Assembly: GCF_900460535.1 (NCBI RefSeq)
Contig: NZ_UHIL01000001.1
Coordinates: 558,001-622,000, forward strand
DNA length: 64,000 bases
DNA from: Vibrio parahaemolyticus
GTDB taxonomy: Bacteria; Pseudomonadota; Gammaproteobacteria; Enterobacterales; Vibrionaceae
Direction of reading: 5' to 3'
Position numbers and translations under genes: made by a program. Positions 1 through 10,327 of the stretch are shown piece after piece. The notes under the pieces were generated by a model that was given only the letters and a program-made list of their open reading frames with translations, was not told the origin of the DNA and searched no databases. The first letter of the stretch is position 1. Each line of letters begins with the position of its first letter.

Positions 1-229
1 CGTTTCCAGAGTATTGTGCTTTGTCACCATTAATGGCTTGCAGGTTGTCCGCTTCTACCACTACTGGGGTATTAAGAGCGTCCTCCTCGCCACTTGTTTC
101 GACCAAACATTGATCTGTGGCGGGCATTTCCTGCACACTATCATTTATATTCGCTTCAGCTTGAGTGGTGGGTACAAACAAGGCGGTGCTGATAGAGGCC
201 GCTATAAATGTGCGGGAGAAATGTTGCAT
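1..229 (-). CDS. lptD: LptD (Imp/OstA), LPS-assembly outer-membrane protein, 5' end only
   Basis: Only the first 76 codons are present; the gene runs off the left edge. LptD is the outer-membrane barrel that inserts lipopolysaccharide into the outer leaflet together with LptE. The visible part has a signal peptide ([20 protein letters not shown], then TTQA) and, in the mature N-terminus, a Cys in DQCLVE, the expected place of the first of the conserved disulfide cysteines. It ends as [21 protein letters not shown], typical of the start of the OstA-like periplasmic domain. An AGGAAAG ribosome site sits about 9 nt before the ATG. It is divergent from djlA, the same pairing as in enterobacteria. 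Identity is by recognition of this N-terminus and the neighbour; the barrel is not visible. Confidence 0.85.
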
Positions 230-496
230 TGAATTGAACTTTCCTGTGTCACTACTACTCGATGGCTATAGGGCTTGTTGTACCCTAGCGTCATAGCCAA
301 ATGAATCAACTATAGTCGCAATTGTCCCAGCGTATTGATTTGCTATGGCATAATGACGACAAAAATAGCTGCAAAGATAAGCAGGCGAAATGGCCTAGCC
401 GAAATAAAACTAATTCCATTATCATAAAGGAAATCGTTCCATCCGGCACTATAAGACCGTCGTCGTCGATAAAAATTCATTGATAGAGAACACATA
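230..496. promoter_or_regulatory. lptD-djlA divergent intergenic region
   Basis: These 267 bases separate the divergent lptD and djlA and must hold both promoters. I could not find a convincing sigma-E (GGAACTT-type) promoter on the lptD side, which would be expected from other gammaproteobacteria. Nothing else is supported here. Confidence 0.4.
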
Positions 497-1351
497 ATGC
501 ATATTTTTGGCAAAATTCTGGGTGCCTTTTTTGGCTTGTTACTGGGTGGTCCATTCGGTTTGCTGTTTGGTTTATTTATTGGTCACCAATTCGATAAAGC
601 CCGACGTTTAAGTCAAGCTGGGTTCTCTACAGGCGGCTTTGGAAAAGGACCGAGTCAGGCACAGCGTCAGGAAGAATTCTTTAAAGCGGCGTTTGCAGTA
701 ATGGGGCATGTGGCAAAAGCCAAAGGTCAGGTCACTAAAGAAGAGATCCAACTTGCGACTGCCATGATGGATCGTATGAATTTGCATGGCGAACAACGCC
801 GTGCGGCGCAAGATGCGTTCCGCGAAGGGAAAGAGAGTGATTTCCCATTAGAAGATGTGCTGGTGCGTGTAAAAATCTCGACCGCTGGCCGTTTTGATTT
901 GCTGCAATTCTTCCTTGAACTGCAAATTTCCGCGGCCTTTGCTGATGGAGCTATCCATCCAAGCGAACGTAATGTGCTGCACAAAATTGCTCGTGGTTTA
1001 GGTTTCTCCTCTGAACAACTAGAGCGTCGCCTGCAGATGCAAGAAGCGGCGTTCCGTTTCCAACATCAAGGTGGTTTCCATGGTCAGCAACAAGGCCAAT
1101 ACCAGTCGTCAGGTTGGCAGCAAGCCTCACAGGCGGATCAATTGGCCGATGCGTACAAAATTTTGGATGTGTCACCAGAGGCGGACGGTAAAACCGTTAA
1201 ACGAGCTTACCGTAAGTTAATGAATGAGCATCACCCTGATAAATTGATGGCCAAAGGTTTACCGCCAGAAATGATGAACGTCGCAAAAGAAAAATCGCAA
1301 GAAATTCAAAACGCATACGATTTAATTAAAAAGGTAAAAGGCTTTAAGTAA
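497..1351 (+). CDS. djlA: DjlA, membrane-anchored DnaJ-like co-chaperone
   Basis: A 284-aa type III J-domain protein. Residues 5-31 form a glycine-rich membrane anchor (LGAFFGLLLGG...GLLFGLFIG), which in the family acts as a dimerising transmembrane segment. A TerB-like helical domain spans about 55-165. A Gln/Gly-rich linker (about 190-215) precedes a C-terminal J domain with the HPD motif at 246-248, the contact that stimulates DnaK ATPase. Length and domain order match enterobacterial DjlA, and the gene is divergent from lptD as in E. coli. Known roles are in DnaK-dependent regulation of envelope and capsule genes. The start ATG follows a GAGAA site. A strong terminator at 1381-1406 ends the transcript. 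Confidence 0.95.
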   Translation: MHIFGKILGAFFGLLLGGPFGLLFGLFIGHQFDKARRLSQAGFSTGGFGKGPSQAQRQEEFFKAAFAVMGHVAKAKGQVTKEEIQLATAMMDRMNLHGEQRRAAQDAFREGKESDFPLEDVLVRVKISTAGRFDLLQFFLELQISAAFADGAIHPSERNVLHKIARGLGFSSEQLERRLQMQEAAFRFQHQGGFHGQQQGQYQSSGWQQASQADQLADAYKILDVSPEADGKTVKRAYRKLMNEHHPDKLMAKGLPPEMMNVAKEKSQEIQNAYDLIKKVKGFK

Positions 1352-1380
1352 GCCAAAATCTAACAAGCAAACTAGAAAGT

Positions 1381-1406
1381 AAAAAGGGCACTTGGTGCCC
1401 TTTTTT
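1381..1406 (+). terminator. Rho-independent terminator after djlA
   Basis: Perfect stem GGGCAC/GTGCCC flanked by A5 and T6 around a 3-nt loop. The flanking A and T runs let it work on both strands, also serving the convergent DUF547 gene. Confidence 0.9.
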
Positions 1407-1461
1407 AGCTTTTGGGTTATCGGTGGCTAAAAGCATCTCAAGCTGAACAAGGATGGATAAA

Positions 1462-2244
1462 TCAGTCGGCTTGGTTCAAGCTCCAATCGTAGTCGTACTT
1501 CACCCGACCTGAAAAATGGTTGTATTGTGGCGCGTACTTTCTGATGTGGTTAAACACCTCTTTCTCACCACCAAAATCAACGGCAAACCACTCATAAATT
1601 GAAGATATTTTTGCCGTATCACCTTCAATAGAGACGCCTTTTTTGCTGTTGATAAAGGTCTTTGCGGCACTCTCTAACAAGGTTTGAGTATTCTCAGCGG
1701 TAAAAGCTTGAGTTTGAAGATTCGGGCAGCCTAGGCTTGCACAATTGACAGCGTAGTGCGTTCTTGGGTCTTGCCAGATTGGTCGTAAAATTCGGTGCTC
1801 AATATCATTCAAGGTTAGACTTTTTCCGTTAATGATGATGACATCTTGATCCCATGGGCCAAAGCTAAACAGCCCGCCTAACTTGGTGATCGACGTTATC
1901 GGGTAGTTATCCAAAATTAGGTGAACCGTCAGCGCGTTGTACAGATTTACCCAATACGCGTATTGCTCGGCTTGGCGGTATTGCAATGGATTTAAACTAG
2001 CGAGACGTTGAATGTACTGCTTTAACTTTGTTTTATCGGCGAACGAGACTTGGTTGTAACGAAATAGAGTGTTGTCGCCTCGGGTAACTAGATAGCTGTC
2101 GAGTAACTGTTGCCACTCCAGATGAGAGATTGAGGTTTGGTTGACCTCGTTGGACTGCTGCCAATAAGGCCATAAGTCGGCTTTTGGTGCGGCGAGAGCG
2201 GAAAAGGAGAGTAGGGCACACAGTAGCAATAAGAAACGCTTCAT
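1462..2244 (-). CDS. DUF547 domain secreted protein
   Basis: A 260-aa protein with a clear Sec signal peptide (MKRFLLLLCALLSFSALA, cleavage near residue 18-19), so it is probably periplasmic. It carries the DUF547 core: AYWVNLYNALTVHLIL (about 97-112), the ILRP..DPRTHYAVNCASLGCPNL segment with two conserved Cys in CASLGC, and a C-terminal YDYDWSLN. The biochemical function of DUF547 is not established. A papain-like or transglutaminase-like fold has been suggested for the family, but I cannot confirm catalytic residues by eye. It is convergent with djlA and upstream of the end of the leu operon, with no functional link visible. A single-gene transcript is likely. Confidence 0.85.
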   Translation of the reverse strand: MKRFLLLLCALLSFSALAAPKADLWPYWQQSNEVNQTSISHLEWQQLLDSYLVTRGDNTLFRYNQVSFADKTKLKQYIQRLASLNPLQYRQAEQYAYWVNLYNALTVHLILDNYPITSITKLGGLFSFGPWDQDVIIINGKSLTLNDIEHRILRPIWQDPRTHYAVNCASLGCPNLQTQAFTAENTQTLLESAAKTFINSKKGVSIEGDTAKISSIYEWFAVDFGGEKEVFNHIRKYAPQYNHFSGRVKYDYDWSLNQAD

Positions 2245-2318
2245 AGAGAGACCTTTAGTGAGACTTGATTGTTAGTGTAGACCCGTCTAGTTGTTGTTTT
2301 CTTTCTTTAATCTATGCA

Positions 2319-2353
2319 TAAAAACAAAACAGGCTGACAATGGTCAGCCTGTT
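2319..2353 (-). terminator. Terminator of the leuABCD operon
   Basis: An 11-bp perfect stem (AACAGGCTGAC / GTCAGCCTGTT) with a 4-nt loop lies 24 nt past the leuD stop. On the minus strand it is followed by a T-rich stretch. Confidence 0.85.
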
Positions 2354-2376
2354 ATTTGTGTATTCAAAGAAGCGTT

Positions 2377-2979
2377 TTAACGCAGGAAGCTTGGGATATT
2401 GGCTTCATACTCAGCGATTTTGTCTTCGTGCTGAAGCGTCAAACCGATGTTATCTAAGCCATTAAGCAGGCAGTGACGACGGAACTCGTCGATTTCAAAG
2501 TCATACTCCTTGCCGTTTGCGCGCACCTTTAGGGCTTCCAGATCCACTTCAATTTGCGCACCTTCATTGGCTTCAACGAATTGGAACAGTTCATCCACTT
2601 CTTGCTCAGTCAGACGAACCGGAACCATTTGGTTGTTGATGGAGTTACCGTAGAAAATGTCCGCAAAACTAGGTGCGATCATCGCTTTAATGCCGTAATC
2701 AGCCAAAGCCCAAGGTGCGTGTTCACGAGATGAGCCACAGCCGAAGTTTTCACGCGCAAGTAGGATAGAAGCGCCTTGGTAACGTGGCGCGTTCATTACA
2801 AACTCAGGGTTTGGCTGCTCGCCTGCATCATCAAGGAAGCGCCAGTCATGGAAAAGATGCTTACCGAAACCTAGGCGAGAAACTTTTTGTAAAAACTGCT
2901 TTGGAATGATGGCATCCGTGTCAACGTTGGCGGCATCTAGAGGCACAACCAAACCAGTATGTTGTTTAAAACCTGACAT
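2377..2979 (-). CDS. leuD: LeuD, isopropylmalate isomerase small subunit
   Basis: The 200-aa swivelling-domain subunit of 3-isopropylmalate dehydratase, which with LeuC interconverts 2- and 3-isopropylmalate in leucine synthesis. Diagnostic segments are the start [20 protein letters not shown], the substrate-specificity region [11 protein letters not shown], and [19 protein letters not shown], the aconitase-swivel signature. Length is normal for proteobacterial LeuD. It is the last gene of the leuABCD operon, 11 nt after leuC, with the terminator directly downstream. The ATG follows an AAGGAGAA ribosome site. Confidence 0.98.
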   Translation of the reverse strand: MSGFKQHTGLVVPLDAANVDTDAIIPKQFLQKVSRLGFGKHLFHDWRFLDDAGEQPNPEFVMNAPRYQGASILLARENFGCGSSREHAPWALADYGIKAMIAPSFADIFYGNSINNQMVPVRLTEQEVDELFQFVEANEGAQIEVDLEALKVRANGKEYDFEIDEFRRHCLLNGLDNIGLTLQHEDKIAEYEANIPSFLR

Positions 2980-2990
2980 GATTGTTCTCC

Positions 2991-4406
2991 TTAATCCTGT
3001 TTATCAAAAGTTAATTCACGAATGTCAACAAAGTGACCAGCGATAGCTGCCGCGGCTGCCATTGCAGGGCTAACCAAGTGAGTGCGACCATCACGGCCCT
3101 GACGGCCTTCAAAGTTACGGTTTGATGTTGATGCACAACGCTCGTGAGGTCCCAAACGATCATTGTTCATTGCTAAACACATTGAACAACCTGGTAGACG
3201 CCATTCAAAGCCCGCTTCTTTAAAGATGACATCCAAGCCTTCGGCTTCTGCTTGTGCTTTCACCTGTTCTGAGCCCGGGACAATCAAAGCTTGAACGTGC
3301 GATGCGACCTTACGGCCTTTCGCCACGACGGCGGCAGCGCGCATGTCTTCGATGCGAGAGTTCGTACAAGAGCCAACAAACACTTTATCTACTTGGTAGT
3401 CAGACAATGATTTACCTGCTTCTAGGCCCATGTAAGCCAATGCTTTTTCAGCAGACGCTTTTTCGATTGGATCAGTGAAGCTTTCTGGTGCTGGAATCGG
3501 TTGGTCAACGGCAATGACCTGACCTGGGTTTGTGCCCCAAGTTACTTGTGGTTTGATGTCAGCAGCATTGAGCGTTACTACGGCATCAAATTCGGCATCT
3601 GCGTCAGTTTTTAACGTCTTCCAGTACTCTACTGCAGCATCAAAATCTGCGCCTTGCGGTGAGAACTTACGACCTTTGATATATTCAAACGTGGTTTCAT
3701 CTGGTGCAATTAGGCCTGCTTTTGCGCCCAATTCAATGGCCATGTTACATACCGTCATGCGGCCTTCCATAGAAAGGTCAGTAATCGCTTCACCGCAGAA
3801 TTCAACCACATAACCAGTACCGCCCGCAGCCGTTGTTTTGCCGATGATCGCTAGAACGATATCTTTCGCGGTAATACCCGGTGCGACTTTACCTTTCACT
3901 TCGATTTTCATTGTTTTGGCACGTGCTTGTTTTAGCGTTTGAGTCGCTAATACGTGTTCAACTTCTGATGTACCGATACCGAAAGCCAGTGAGCCAAATG
4001 CCCCGTGTGTTGCGGTATGAGAGTCACCACAAACGATGGTCATACCCGGTAGAGTAATGCCTAGCTCTGGGCCCATAACATGGACGATGCCCTGATATTT
4101 GTGGTTTAGGTCGTAAAGGGTAACACCGAACTCTTCGCAGTTTTTCGATAGCGTTTCCATTTGGATACGCGCCATCTCGCCAGAGGCGTTGATGTCTTTG
4201 GTTGTGGTCGAAACGTTGTGATCCATCGTGGCGAACGTTTTGCTAACCTGACGAACTTTACGACCTTTTTCACGCAAGCCATCAAAGGCTTGTGGAGAGG
4301 TCACTTCGTGTACCAAGTGACGATCAATATAAAGAATAGGGGTTTCCCCTTCTGCCGCGACTGCAACGTGTGCGTCGTAGACTTTTTCGTATAGTGTTTT
4401 GCCCAT
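2991..4406 (-). CDS. leuC: LeuC, isopropylmalate isomerase large subunit
   Basis: The 471-aa aconitase-family large subunit, cytoplasmic, binding a [4Fe-4S] cluster. The three cluster ligands are visible at Cys347 ([10 protein letters not shown]), Cys407 and Cys410 ([10 protein letters not shown]). Other aconitase signatures include TMDHNVST (about 60-67) and [14 protein letters not shown] (125-138). It forms a heterodimer with LeuD, whose gene begins 11 nt downstream. A 90-nt gap separates it from leuB and contains no clear promoter or terminator, so it is most likely read as part of one leuABCD mRNA. Confidence 0.98.
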   Translation of the reverse strand: MGKTLYEKVYDAHVAVAAEGETPILYIDRHLVHEVTSPQAFDGLREKGRKVRQVSKTFATMDHNVSTTTKDINASGEMARIQMETLSKNCEEFGVTLYDLNHKYQGIVHVMGPELGITLPGMTIVCGDSHTATHGAFGSLAFGIGTSEVEHVLATQTLKQARAKTMKIEVKGKVAPGITAKDIVLAIIGKTTAAGGTGYVVEFCGEAITDLSMEGRMTVCNMAIELGAKAGLIAPDETTFEYIKGRKFSPQGADFDAAVEYWKTLKTDADAEFDAVVTLNAADIKPQVTWGTNPGQVIAVDQPIPAPESFTDPIEKASAEKALAYMGLEAGKSLSDYQVDKVFVGSCTNSRIEDMRAAAVVAKGRKVASHVQALIVPGSEQVKAQAEAEGLDVIFKEAGFEWRLPGCSMCLAMNNDRLGPHERCASTSNRNFEGRQGRDGRTHLVSPAMAAAAAIAGHFVDIRELTFDKQD

Positions 4407-4496
4407 TGCTTCCTTTCCTCGTCGTCCTTGTCACCGCAACGGGATGATCCGATGCGGTGATGGCAAACGACAGTTATATTTATAATGTCAGTCTGT

Positions 4497-5597
<1,101 letters not shown>

Positions 5598-5670
5598 TTA
5601 ATCTTCTAATTTTTGAGCTTAATTATTTGAAATCGTGTTATTTGTCCCTGAGCTATAAAGCTTAGTATGA

Positions 5671-7218
5671 CTATACCGTAGCAATCTTTTTCTGCTTCAT
5701 CTCGGCAATGGTGTCTGCGCGATGGATGCTGTTGATAACATGCAATAGTGCTTGACCAGAAGCTTCTACGATATCGGTTGAAACGCCCGTACCGTGGTAT
5801 TTTCTACCTTTGTAGTTGGCAATGATGTCTGCTTGACCTAGACCATCCTCACCTTCACCTTTTGCGGTTAGATCGAATTTATCTAGTACGATCTCGTAAC
5901 CTGTCACGCGGTAGATACATTGGTATAGCGCATCAACAGGCCCATTACCGACCGCCGCTTCACACATTTCCGCATCACCACATTGCATCTTGATGCTGGT
6001 GGTTGCCATCACGCTGCCCGATTGCACGCTTAGGTAATTCAACTTGTAGAAGTCATCTTCTTCACGCAAGTTGGAGAAGTGCATTAGCGCTTCCAAATCG
6101 TAATCAAACACTTGGCCTTTACGGTCGGCCAGTTTCAAGAAGTCGGCGTACAGTGCGTCTAGGTTGTACTCATCTTCTTTATAACCCATGGAATCCATGT
6201 GGCTCTTCACCGCCGCTCGGCCGCTACGACTGGTTAGGTTAAGTGCTTGGTTCTTAAGACCAATCGACTCAGGCGTCATGATCTCGTAAGTGTTCTTGTT
6301 CTTTAACATGCCGTCTTGGTGGATACCTGAAGAATGGCTGAATGCATTGGCACCCACGACCGCTTTGTTGCTTTGGATCGGCATGTTGCACAGTTGACTC
6401 ACCAACTTGCTAGTACGATGGATTTCTTCGTGCTTGATCCCCGTACTTACGCCCAGAAGCTCTTGACGCGTCTTGATGATCATCGCGATCTCTTCTAGTG
6501 AGCAGTTACCCGCACGCTCGCCGATACCATTGATGGTGCCTTCAATTTGGCGAGCACCGGCTTGTACTGCTGCAATTGAGTTTGCGACCGACATGCCCAA
6601 GTCATCATGACAGTGCACAGAAATGATGGCCTTGTCGATGTTCGGCACGCGGTTGAAAAGCGTTTGGATGATGCCACCGAACTCGCTTGGCACTGTGTAG
6701 CCAACGGTATCGGGAATGTTGATGGTGCTTGCGCCAGCATCAATTGCGGCTTCAACCATGCGACATAGATTGTCGATTGGTGTTCGGCCTGCGTCTTCAC
6801 AAGAAAATTCGACATCATCGGTGTAGTTACGCGCGTGTTTAACGGCGTTGACCGCCATTTCAAGTACGTCATCGTAACTGCGGCGTAGCTTGTCTTGAAC
6901 GTGAATCGTGGAAGTGGCTAGAAAAGTGTGGATACGGAATTGGTCAGCAACTTTTAGCGCTTCAGCTGCGGCATCGATGTCTTTCGCAACGGCACGCGAA
7001 AGGGCACAAACTCGGCTATTTTTGATGTGTTTTGCAATAGTTTGTACGGACTCGAAATCGCCAGGGGAAGAGATAGGAAAACCTGCTTCGATAACATCAA
7101 CGCCCAGCCTTTCAAGCGCATAGGCAATCTGCAGTTTTTCTTTAACCGTCAAGCTTGCTGACAACGCTTGCTCGCCATCACGCAAGGTGGTGTCGAATAT
7201 AATGACCTGATCGTTCAT
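5671..7218 (-). CDS. leuA: LeuA, 2-isopropylmalate synthase
   Basis: The 515-aa enzyme of the committed leucine step, condensing acetyl-CoA with 2-ketoisovalerate. DTTLRDGEQ at residues 9-17 and the metal-binding [15 protein letters not shown] are the DRE-TIM metallolyase signatures. The C-terminal third (after about 390) is the LeuA allosteric domain that binds leucine, so the enzyme is probably feedback inhibited. I chose the ATG at 7218 because it has an AAGGAAG site 6 nt upstream and gives the standard [12 protein letters not shown] start; a longer in-frame start at 7254 would add 12 unrelated residues. It is the first structural gene after the leuL attenuator. Confidence 0.97.
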   Translation of the reverse strand: MNDQVIIFDTTLRDGEQALSASLTVKEKLQIAYALERLGVDVIEAGFPISSPGDFESVQTIAKHIKNSRVCALSRAVAKDIDAAAEALKVADQFRIHTFLATSTIHVQDKLRRSYDDVLEMAVNAVKHARNYTDDVEFSCEDAGRTPIDNLCRMVEAAIDAGASTINIPDTVGYTVPSEFGGIIQTLFNRVPNIDKAIISVHCHDDLGMSVANSIAAVQAGARQIEGTINGIGERAGNCSLEEIAMIIKTRQELLGVSTGIKHEEIHRTSKLVSQLCNMPIQSNKAVVGANAFSHSSGIHQDGMLKNKNTYEIMTPESIGLKNQALNLTSRSGRAAVKSHMDSMGYKEDEYNLDALYADFLKLADRKGQVFDYDLEALMHFSNLREEDDFYKLNYLSVQSGSVMATTSIKMQCGDAEMCEAAVGNGPVDALYQCIYRVTGYEIVLDKFDLTAKGEGEDGLGQADIIANYKGRKYHGTGVSTDIVEASGQALLHVINSIHRADTIAEMKQKKIATV

Positions 7219-7284
7219 GTTTGCTTCCTTCCTGATTTCTGCACTTTCGTGCAAGTTAATCGTTTACTTCCAGTATTTAGATAT

Positions 7285-7314
7285 AAAAAAAACCCGCATT
7301 TTCATGCGGGTTTC
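7285..7314 (-). terminator. leu operon attenuator (terminator hairpin)
   Basis: On the minus strand a 10-bp perfect stem (AAACCCGCAT / ATGCGGGTTT, loop GAAA) runs into eight T. It stands between the leucine-rich leader leuL and leuA, the position of a transcription attenuator. The 5' arm core ACCCGC (7311-7306) can instead pair with GCGGGT at 7356-7351, which covers the last leuL codons and its stop codon; this is the expected antiterminator. Confidence 0.92.
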
Positions 7315-7348
7315 TAAGAAATTGGTGTGGTTATTTTTCTTCCACAGC

Positions 7349-7411
7349 CTACCCGCGCGAACTGGTCACGATCAGGAGGAGGCTAAGCAGGATAGAAAAA
7401 TGAGCTGACAT
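7349..7411 (-). CDS. leuL: leu operon leader peptide
   Basis: A 20-codon reading frame, MSAHFSILLSLLLIVTSSRG, begins about 29 nt after the predicted transcription start. Five of six consecutive codons (8-13) are leucine (LLSLLL), the hallmark of a leucine-sensing leader. Its stop codon UAG directly abuts the GCGGGU antiterminator segment. A ribosome reaching the stop would mask that segment and let the terminator form, while one stalled on Leu codons would leave it free. The AAAG upstream is a modest ribosome site. The sequence differs from the E. coli leuL peptide but the architecture is the same. Too short for ordinary gene callers. Confidence 0.9.
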   Translation of the reverse strand: MSAHFSILLSLLLIVTSSRG

Positions 7412-7446
7412 AGTTGTTAAGCTTTCCACAAATTTAAGTTAACAAA

Positions 7447-7475
7447 TTAGTACCGCACTCCTTGGAGCGCGTCAA
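7447..7475 (-). promoter_or_regulatory. Sigma-70 promoter of leuLABCD
   Basis: TTGACG (7475-7470), a 17-nt spacer and TACTAA (7452-7447) on the minus strand give a near-consensus promoter. Transcription should begin near 7440, about 29 nt before leuL. Confidence 0.8.
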
Positions 7476-7763
7476 CCCTAAAGTCGATTTTTTATTCATA
7501 TCGGATGAGTGGTTTAATAATAGTCAGCTGATACATCGACACATTCAATCAATTCAAAGTGCAATCAGTCAAAAGTGAAGGAAACGTGCTAGAACCTGAG
7601 CGTGGCGACAAAGATCACAGCCTAAAGCTTTGTGTTATCAAAATTCAGGTATAGGGATTGCGACTTATCACACAAAGGTCTTAATTGCTTGGCGAAAATA
7701 CGCGTTGACCATTTATAGTAGTGCAGTTGCATTAGGTGAAGAGAAACAGAAGGTAAAGGATTC
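7476..7763. other. leu promoter-distal intergenic region
   Basis: About 290 AT-rich bases between the divergent leu promoter and the SH3 lipoprotein gene. They should contain the promoter of that gene and possibly LeuO or Lrp sites. I see no hairpin or small gene I can support. Confidence 0.4.
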
Positions 7764-8561
7764 ATGGTCACAGCAAAACAACTTGGACGTTCGGCACTCG
7801 CATTAACATTGATCAGCTTATCTGGTTGTCAGCTGTTTCAATCAAATACGAATGCTGAGGTGGCTTCTCCGGTGATCGTGAACGATCATGCGCAAAGTAT
7901 TATGGTGATCAGCGATCAAATGGACATGTACTTAAGCAGTGAAGGGCGGGAATCTTTCTTAAATCAGATGCTGGTGGCGCTTGAGTCGGACAGTCGAGAT
8001 AAATTCAAAGGCAAAGATCCTGACACCTATTCGTGGTGGAAGATCCGCGTGCAACCTAATGAGTGGCAACAAGCTGAGATAGTCAGGCCAGTAGAAGAGG
8101 GAGTGGATACCTCTAACAAGCTGGAGTTTATGGATGTCTCCTATCGTTCAAAAACGGGGTTAAATTTGCGCTCCAAACCGAGTGTAGAGAGTACAAAGCT
8201 GGGGCAACTTGAAAAAGGCGAAGTGTTCAATGCGTTGGCGAGAGTAGAAGGAGAACCTTGGATTCTGGTTGAACAAAAAGGCGTTATTAAGGGCTACGTG
8301 CATCAAGATTACGTACGCAGCAACGTAGTAAATCGCGATATTTTGTCGACTCAACCGAATCCGTTGCTCGATGCTCAGCAAGCGACTCATTCTGTATCGA
8401 GTGCCCGACACGAGCTGCTGGGCAGCTACACTTGTCGAGCGCTGAGCTATGAGTTAACCAAAGACGGTGATGTTACCACGGGGTCATTACGCGCATGCCG
8501 CAAAAAACGCAAAGTTTGGTATATCGATACGCCGTCAGCCTCACCAGCTAACCCTTCGTAA
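7764..8561 (+). CDS. SH3b-domain lipoprotein of unknown role
   Basis: A 265-aa protein with a lipoprotein signal peptide: a hydrophobic stretch then LSGC, lipidated Cys at residue 22. Residue 23 is Gln, so outer-membrane sorting is expected. Residues about 125-185 form a bacterial SH3 domain (SKTGLNLRSKPSVESTKLGQL..GEPWILVE..GYVHQDYV), a fold often used to bind peptidoglycan. The C-terminus has a separate Cys-containing segment (YTCRALSYEL...LRACRKKRKVWYID) resembling the tail of surface-antigen-type (RicT/17 kDa-like) lipoproteins, but this is only a resemblance. It stands alone between leu and the PAP2 gene. A GAAGGTAAAGG site precedes the ATG. Confidence 0.75.
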   Translation: MVTAKQLGRSALALTLISLSGCQLFQSNTNAEVASPVIVNDHAQSIMVISDQMDMYLSSEGRESFLNQMLVALESDSRDKFKGKDPDTYSWWKIRVQPNEWQQAEIVRPVEEGVDTSNKLEFMDVSYRSKTGLNLRSKPSVESTKLGQLEKGEVFNALARVEGEPWILVEQKGVIKGYVHQDYVRSNVVNRDILSTQPNPLLDAQQATHSVSSARHELLGSYTCRALSYELTKDGDVTTGSLRACRKKRKVWYIDTPSASPANPS

Positions 8562-8728
8562 TTCTTATTGCTTTTATTGATGTGTTTAACGGTATGGTTG
8601 GGCACATCAATGTGCGCTATTCCGTCCATTCTACTTTTGTCACTAATTGTCCAACTTCCCGTCATGTAGCTGTCACCTAAACCTCCTACTTTGCACACAA
8701 AGGCGTTGTCAAAGTAAGGGAAGGTCAC

Positions 8729-9277
8729 ATGCGAACCATTGAGACAATCACACAGCCAATAGCAACCATCGCTAAGTTTGATTTAGCATTCTCTAGCGTA
8801 TGTCTTCAGCACCGTTTTAACCAACAAGTTGCCAACATCAGTAAAGGCGTTTCGCACAGTGGAGATGGGCATCTCTACGTCGTCTTAGGGCTGTTAGCTT
8901 GGTATTTAGATAAAGAACACGGATCTTGGTTTATGTTAGCCGGATTGCTGGCATTTGCCGTCGAGCTACCCATTTACTGGACGCTAAAAAACAGCTTTAA
9001 ACGCCGCCGTCCTGAAGAACTGAGCGCTTTGTTACCTGCTTTTATCACCCCTTCTGATCGCTATAGTTTACCGTCTGGACATACTGCTGCTGCGTTTGTT
9101 ATGGCAACACTTATCAACCATTACTACCCAGAACTCGGTTATGCCGCATTCTTTTGGGCGAGCTTAATTGGTACGGCGCGTATTTTGCTCGGTGTCCATT
9201 TCTTTACTGACGTCATCATCGGGGCGCTGTTGGGAAGTGCGTGTGGTGCTCTAGCTATTGCGATCGTAGGAGGCTAA
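8729..9277 (+). CDS. PAP2-family membrane lipid phosphatase
   Basis: A 182-aa multi-spanning protein with the complete PAP2 phosphatase signature: KNSFKRRRP (Lys87...Arg94-Pro95), PSGH (115-118, with the acid-base His) and ARILLGVHFFTD (Arg151, nucleophile His157, Asp161). Relatives remove phosphate from phosphatidic acid, phosphatidylglycerol phosphate or undecaprenyl pyrophosphate; the sequence alone does not say which. The glycosyltransferase gene starts 3 nt after its stop, so the two are translationally linked, suggesting a shared lipid-linked glycan or glycolipid job. That is inference. Confidence 0.85.
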   Translation: MRTIETITQPIATIAKFDLAFSSVCLQHRFNQQVANISKGVSHSGDGHLYVVLGLLAWYLDKEHGSWFMLAGLLAFAVELPIYWTLKNSFKRRRPEELSALLPAFITPSDRYSLPSGHTAAAFVMATLINHYYPELGYAAFFWASLIGTARILLGVHFFTDVIIGALLGSACGALAIAIVGG

Positions 9278-9280
9278 TGG

Positions 9281-10327
9281 ATGAAAATTCTATACGGTGT
9301 TCAAGGTACGGGAAATGGCCACATCGCACGTGCACGTGCAATGAGCAAGGCATTTGAATCGCACGATGTGCAGGTCGACTTTCTTTTTTCTGGACGAGCA
9401 CCGGAGAAATACTTTTCAATGGAAGCGTTTGGCGATTATCAGACTCGTCGCGGTTTTACGTTTGTGACGGAAAAAGGCTCGGTCAATTACGCCAAAACGG
9501 CCTTGAACAACAATTTGATTCATTTTTTCAAAGAAGTGAACCAACTCAATCTGGCGCCTTATGATTTAATCATCAATGACTTTGAACCCGTCACTGCTTG
9601 GGCAGCTCGTCAACAAAATAAGCCGTGTATCGGTATCAGTCACCAAAATGCGTTTCGCTATCCAGTGCCTCTGAAGGGGGCGAGCTGGCTGGATAAATCA
9701 GTACTTGAGTATTTTGCTCCATCTCAACATCAGCTTGGATTGCACTGGTATCACTTTGACCAGCCGTTGCTACCGCCCATCGTCCACACTTTGGATAACC
9801 AAGCGGATAACGATGATTTCGTGTTGGTGTATTTACCGTTTGAGTCGATTGAGGACATCTGCGACCTGTTGTTCCACTTTAATCAGCAGACGTTTATTTG
9901 TTATCACCCCGACGTGATAGAAGTAGAGAAAGTGGAGAACATAGAATTGCGTCCGCTGTGCCATACCAACTTTCAGCACCATCTACATCGTTGCTGTGGG
10001 GTCATCGCCAATGGTGGTTTCGAACTGCCTTCAGAAGCACTTTCTCTTGGCAAAAAACTGCTAATGAAACCACTGGCAGGACAATTTGAACAGCAGAGCA
10101 ACGTAGCCACGCTTGAAGATCTTGGGTTAGCCACTGCAATGGACAGTTTAGACATTTCTACCGTACGTCAGTGGCTCAAAGAGCAGCAAGCTGAGAGTGT
10201 TAAATACCCCGACGTTGCACAAGCCATCGTGAATTGGATTTTACAAGGGGCGTGGGATTCGCAAGAAGAGCTCTCCAAACAGTTGTGGGAGCAGGTGGAT
10301 TTTCCGAGTTATGTATCCAATATCTAA
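9281..10327 (+). CDS. MJ1255/VC2487-family glycosyltransferase
   Basis: A 348-aa GT-B type glycosyltransferase of the family named after MJ1255 and VC2487. The N-terminus MKILYGVQGTGNGHIARARAMSKAF is the acceptor-side glycine-rich motif (GxGxGHxxRA). The C-terminal half contains GVIANGGFELPSEALSLGKKLLMKPLAGQFEQQSNVATLEDLGLA, the nucleotide-sugar site of MurG/GT28-like enzymes. There is no signal peptide, so it acts at the cytoplasmic face. Donor and acceptor are unknown. It is cotranscribed with the PAP2 phosphatase (3-nt gap, AGGAGG site inside the end of that gene). The same pairing next to leuO is typical of Vibrio, so it looks like core genome, not transferred DNA. Confidence 0.85.
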   Translation: MKILYGVQGTGNGHIARARAMSKAFESHDVQVDFLFSGRAPEKYFSMEAFGDYQTRRGFTFVTEKGSVNYAKTALNNNLIHFFKEVNQLNLAPYDLIINDFEPVTAWAARQQNKPCIGISHQNAFRYPVPLKGASWLDKSVLEYFAPSQHQLGLHWYHFDQPLLPPIVHTLDNQADNDDFVLVYLPFESIEDICDLLFHFNQQTFICYHPDVIEVEKVENIELRPLCHTNFQHHLHRCCGVIANGGFELPSEALSLGKKLLMKPLAGQFEQQSNVATLEDLGLATAMDSLDISTVRQWLKEQQAESVKYPDVAQAIVNWILQGAWDSQEELSKQLWEQVDFPSYVSNI

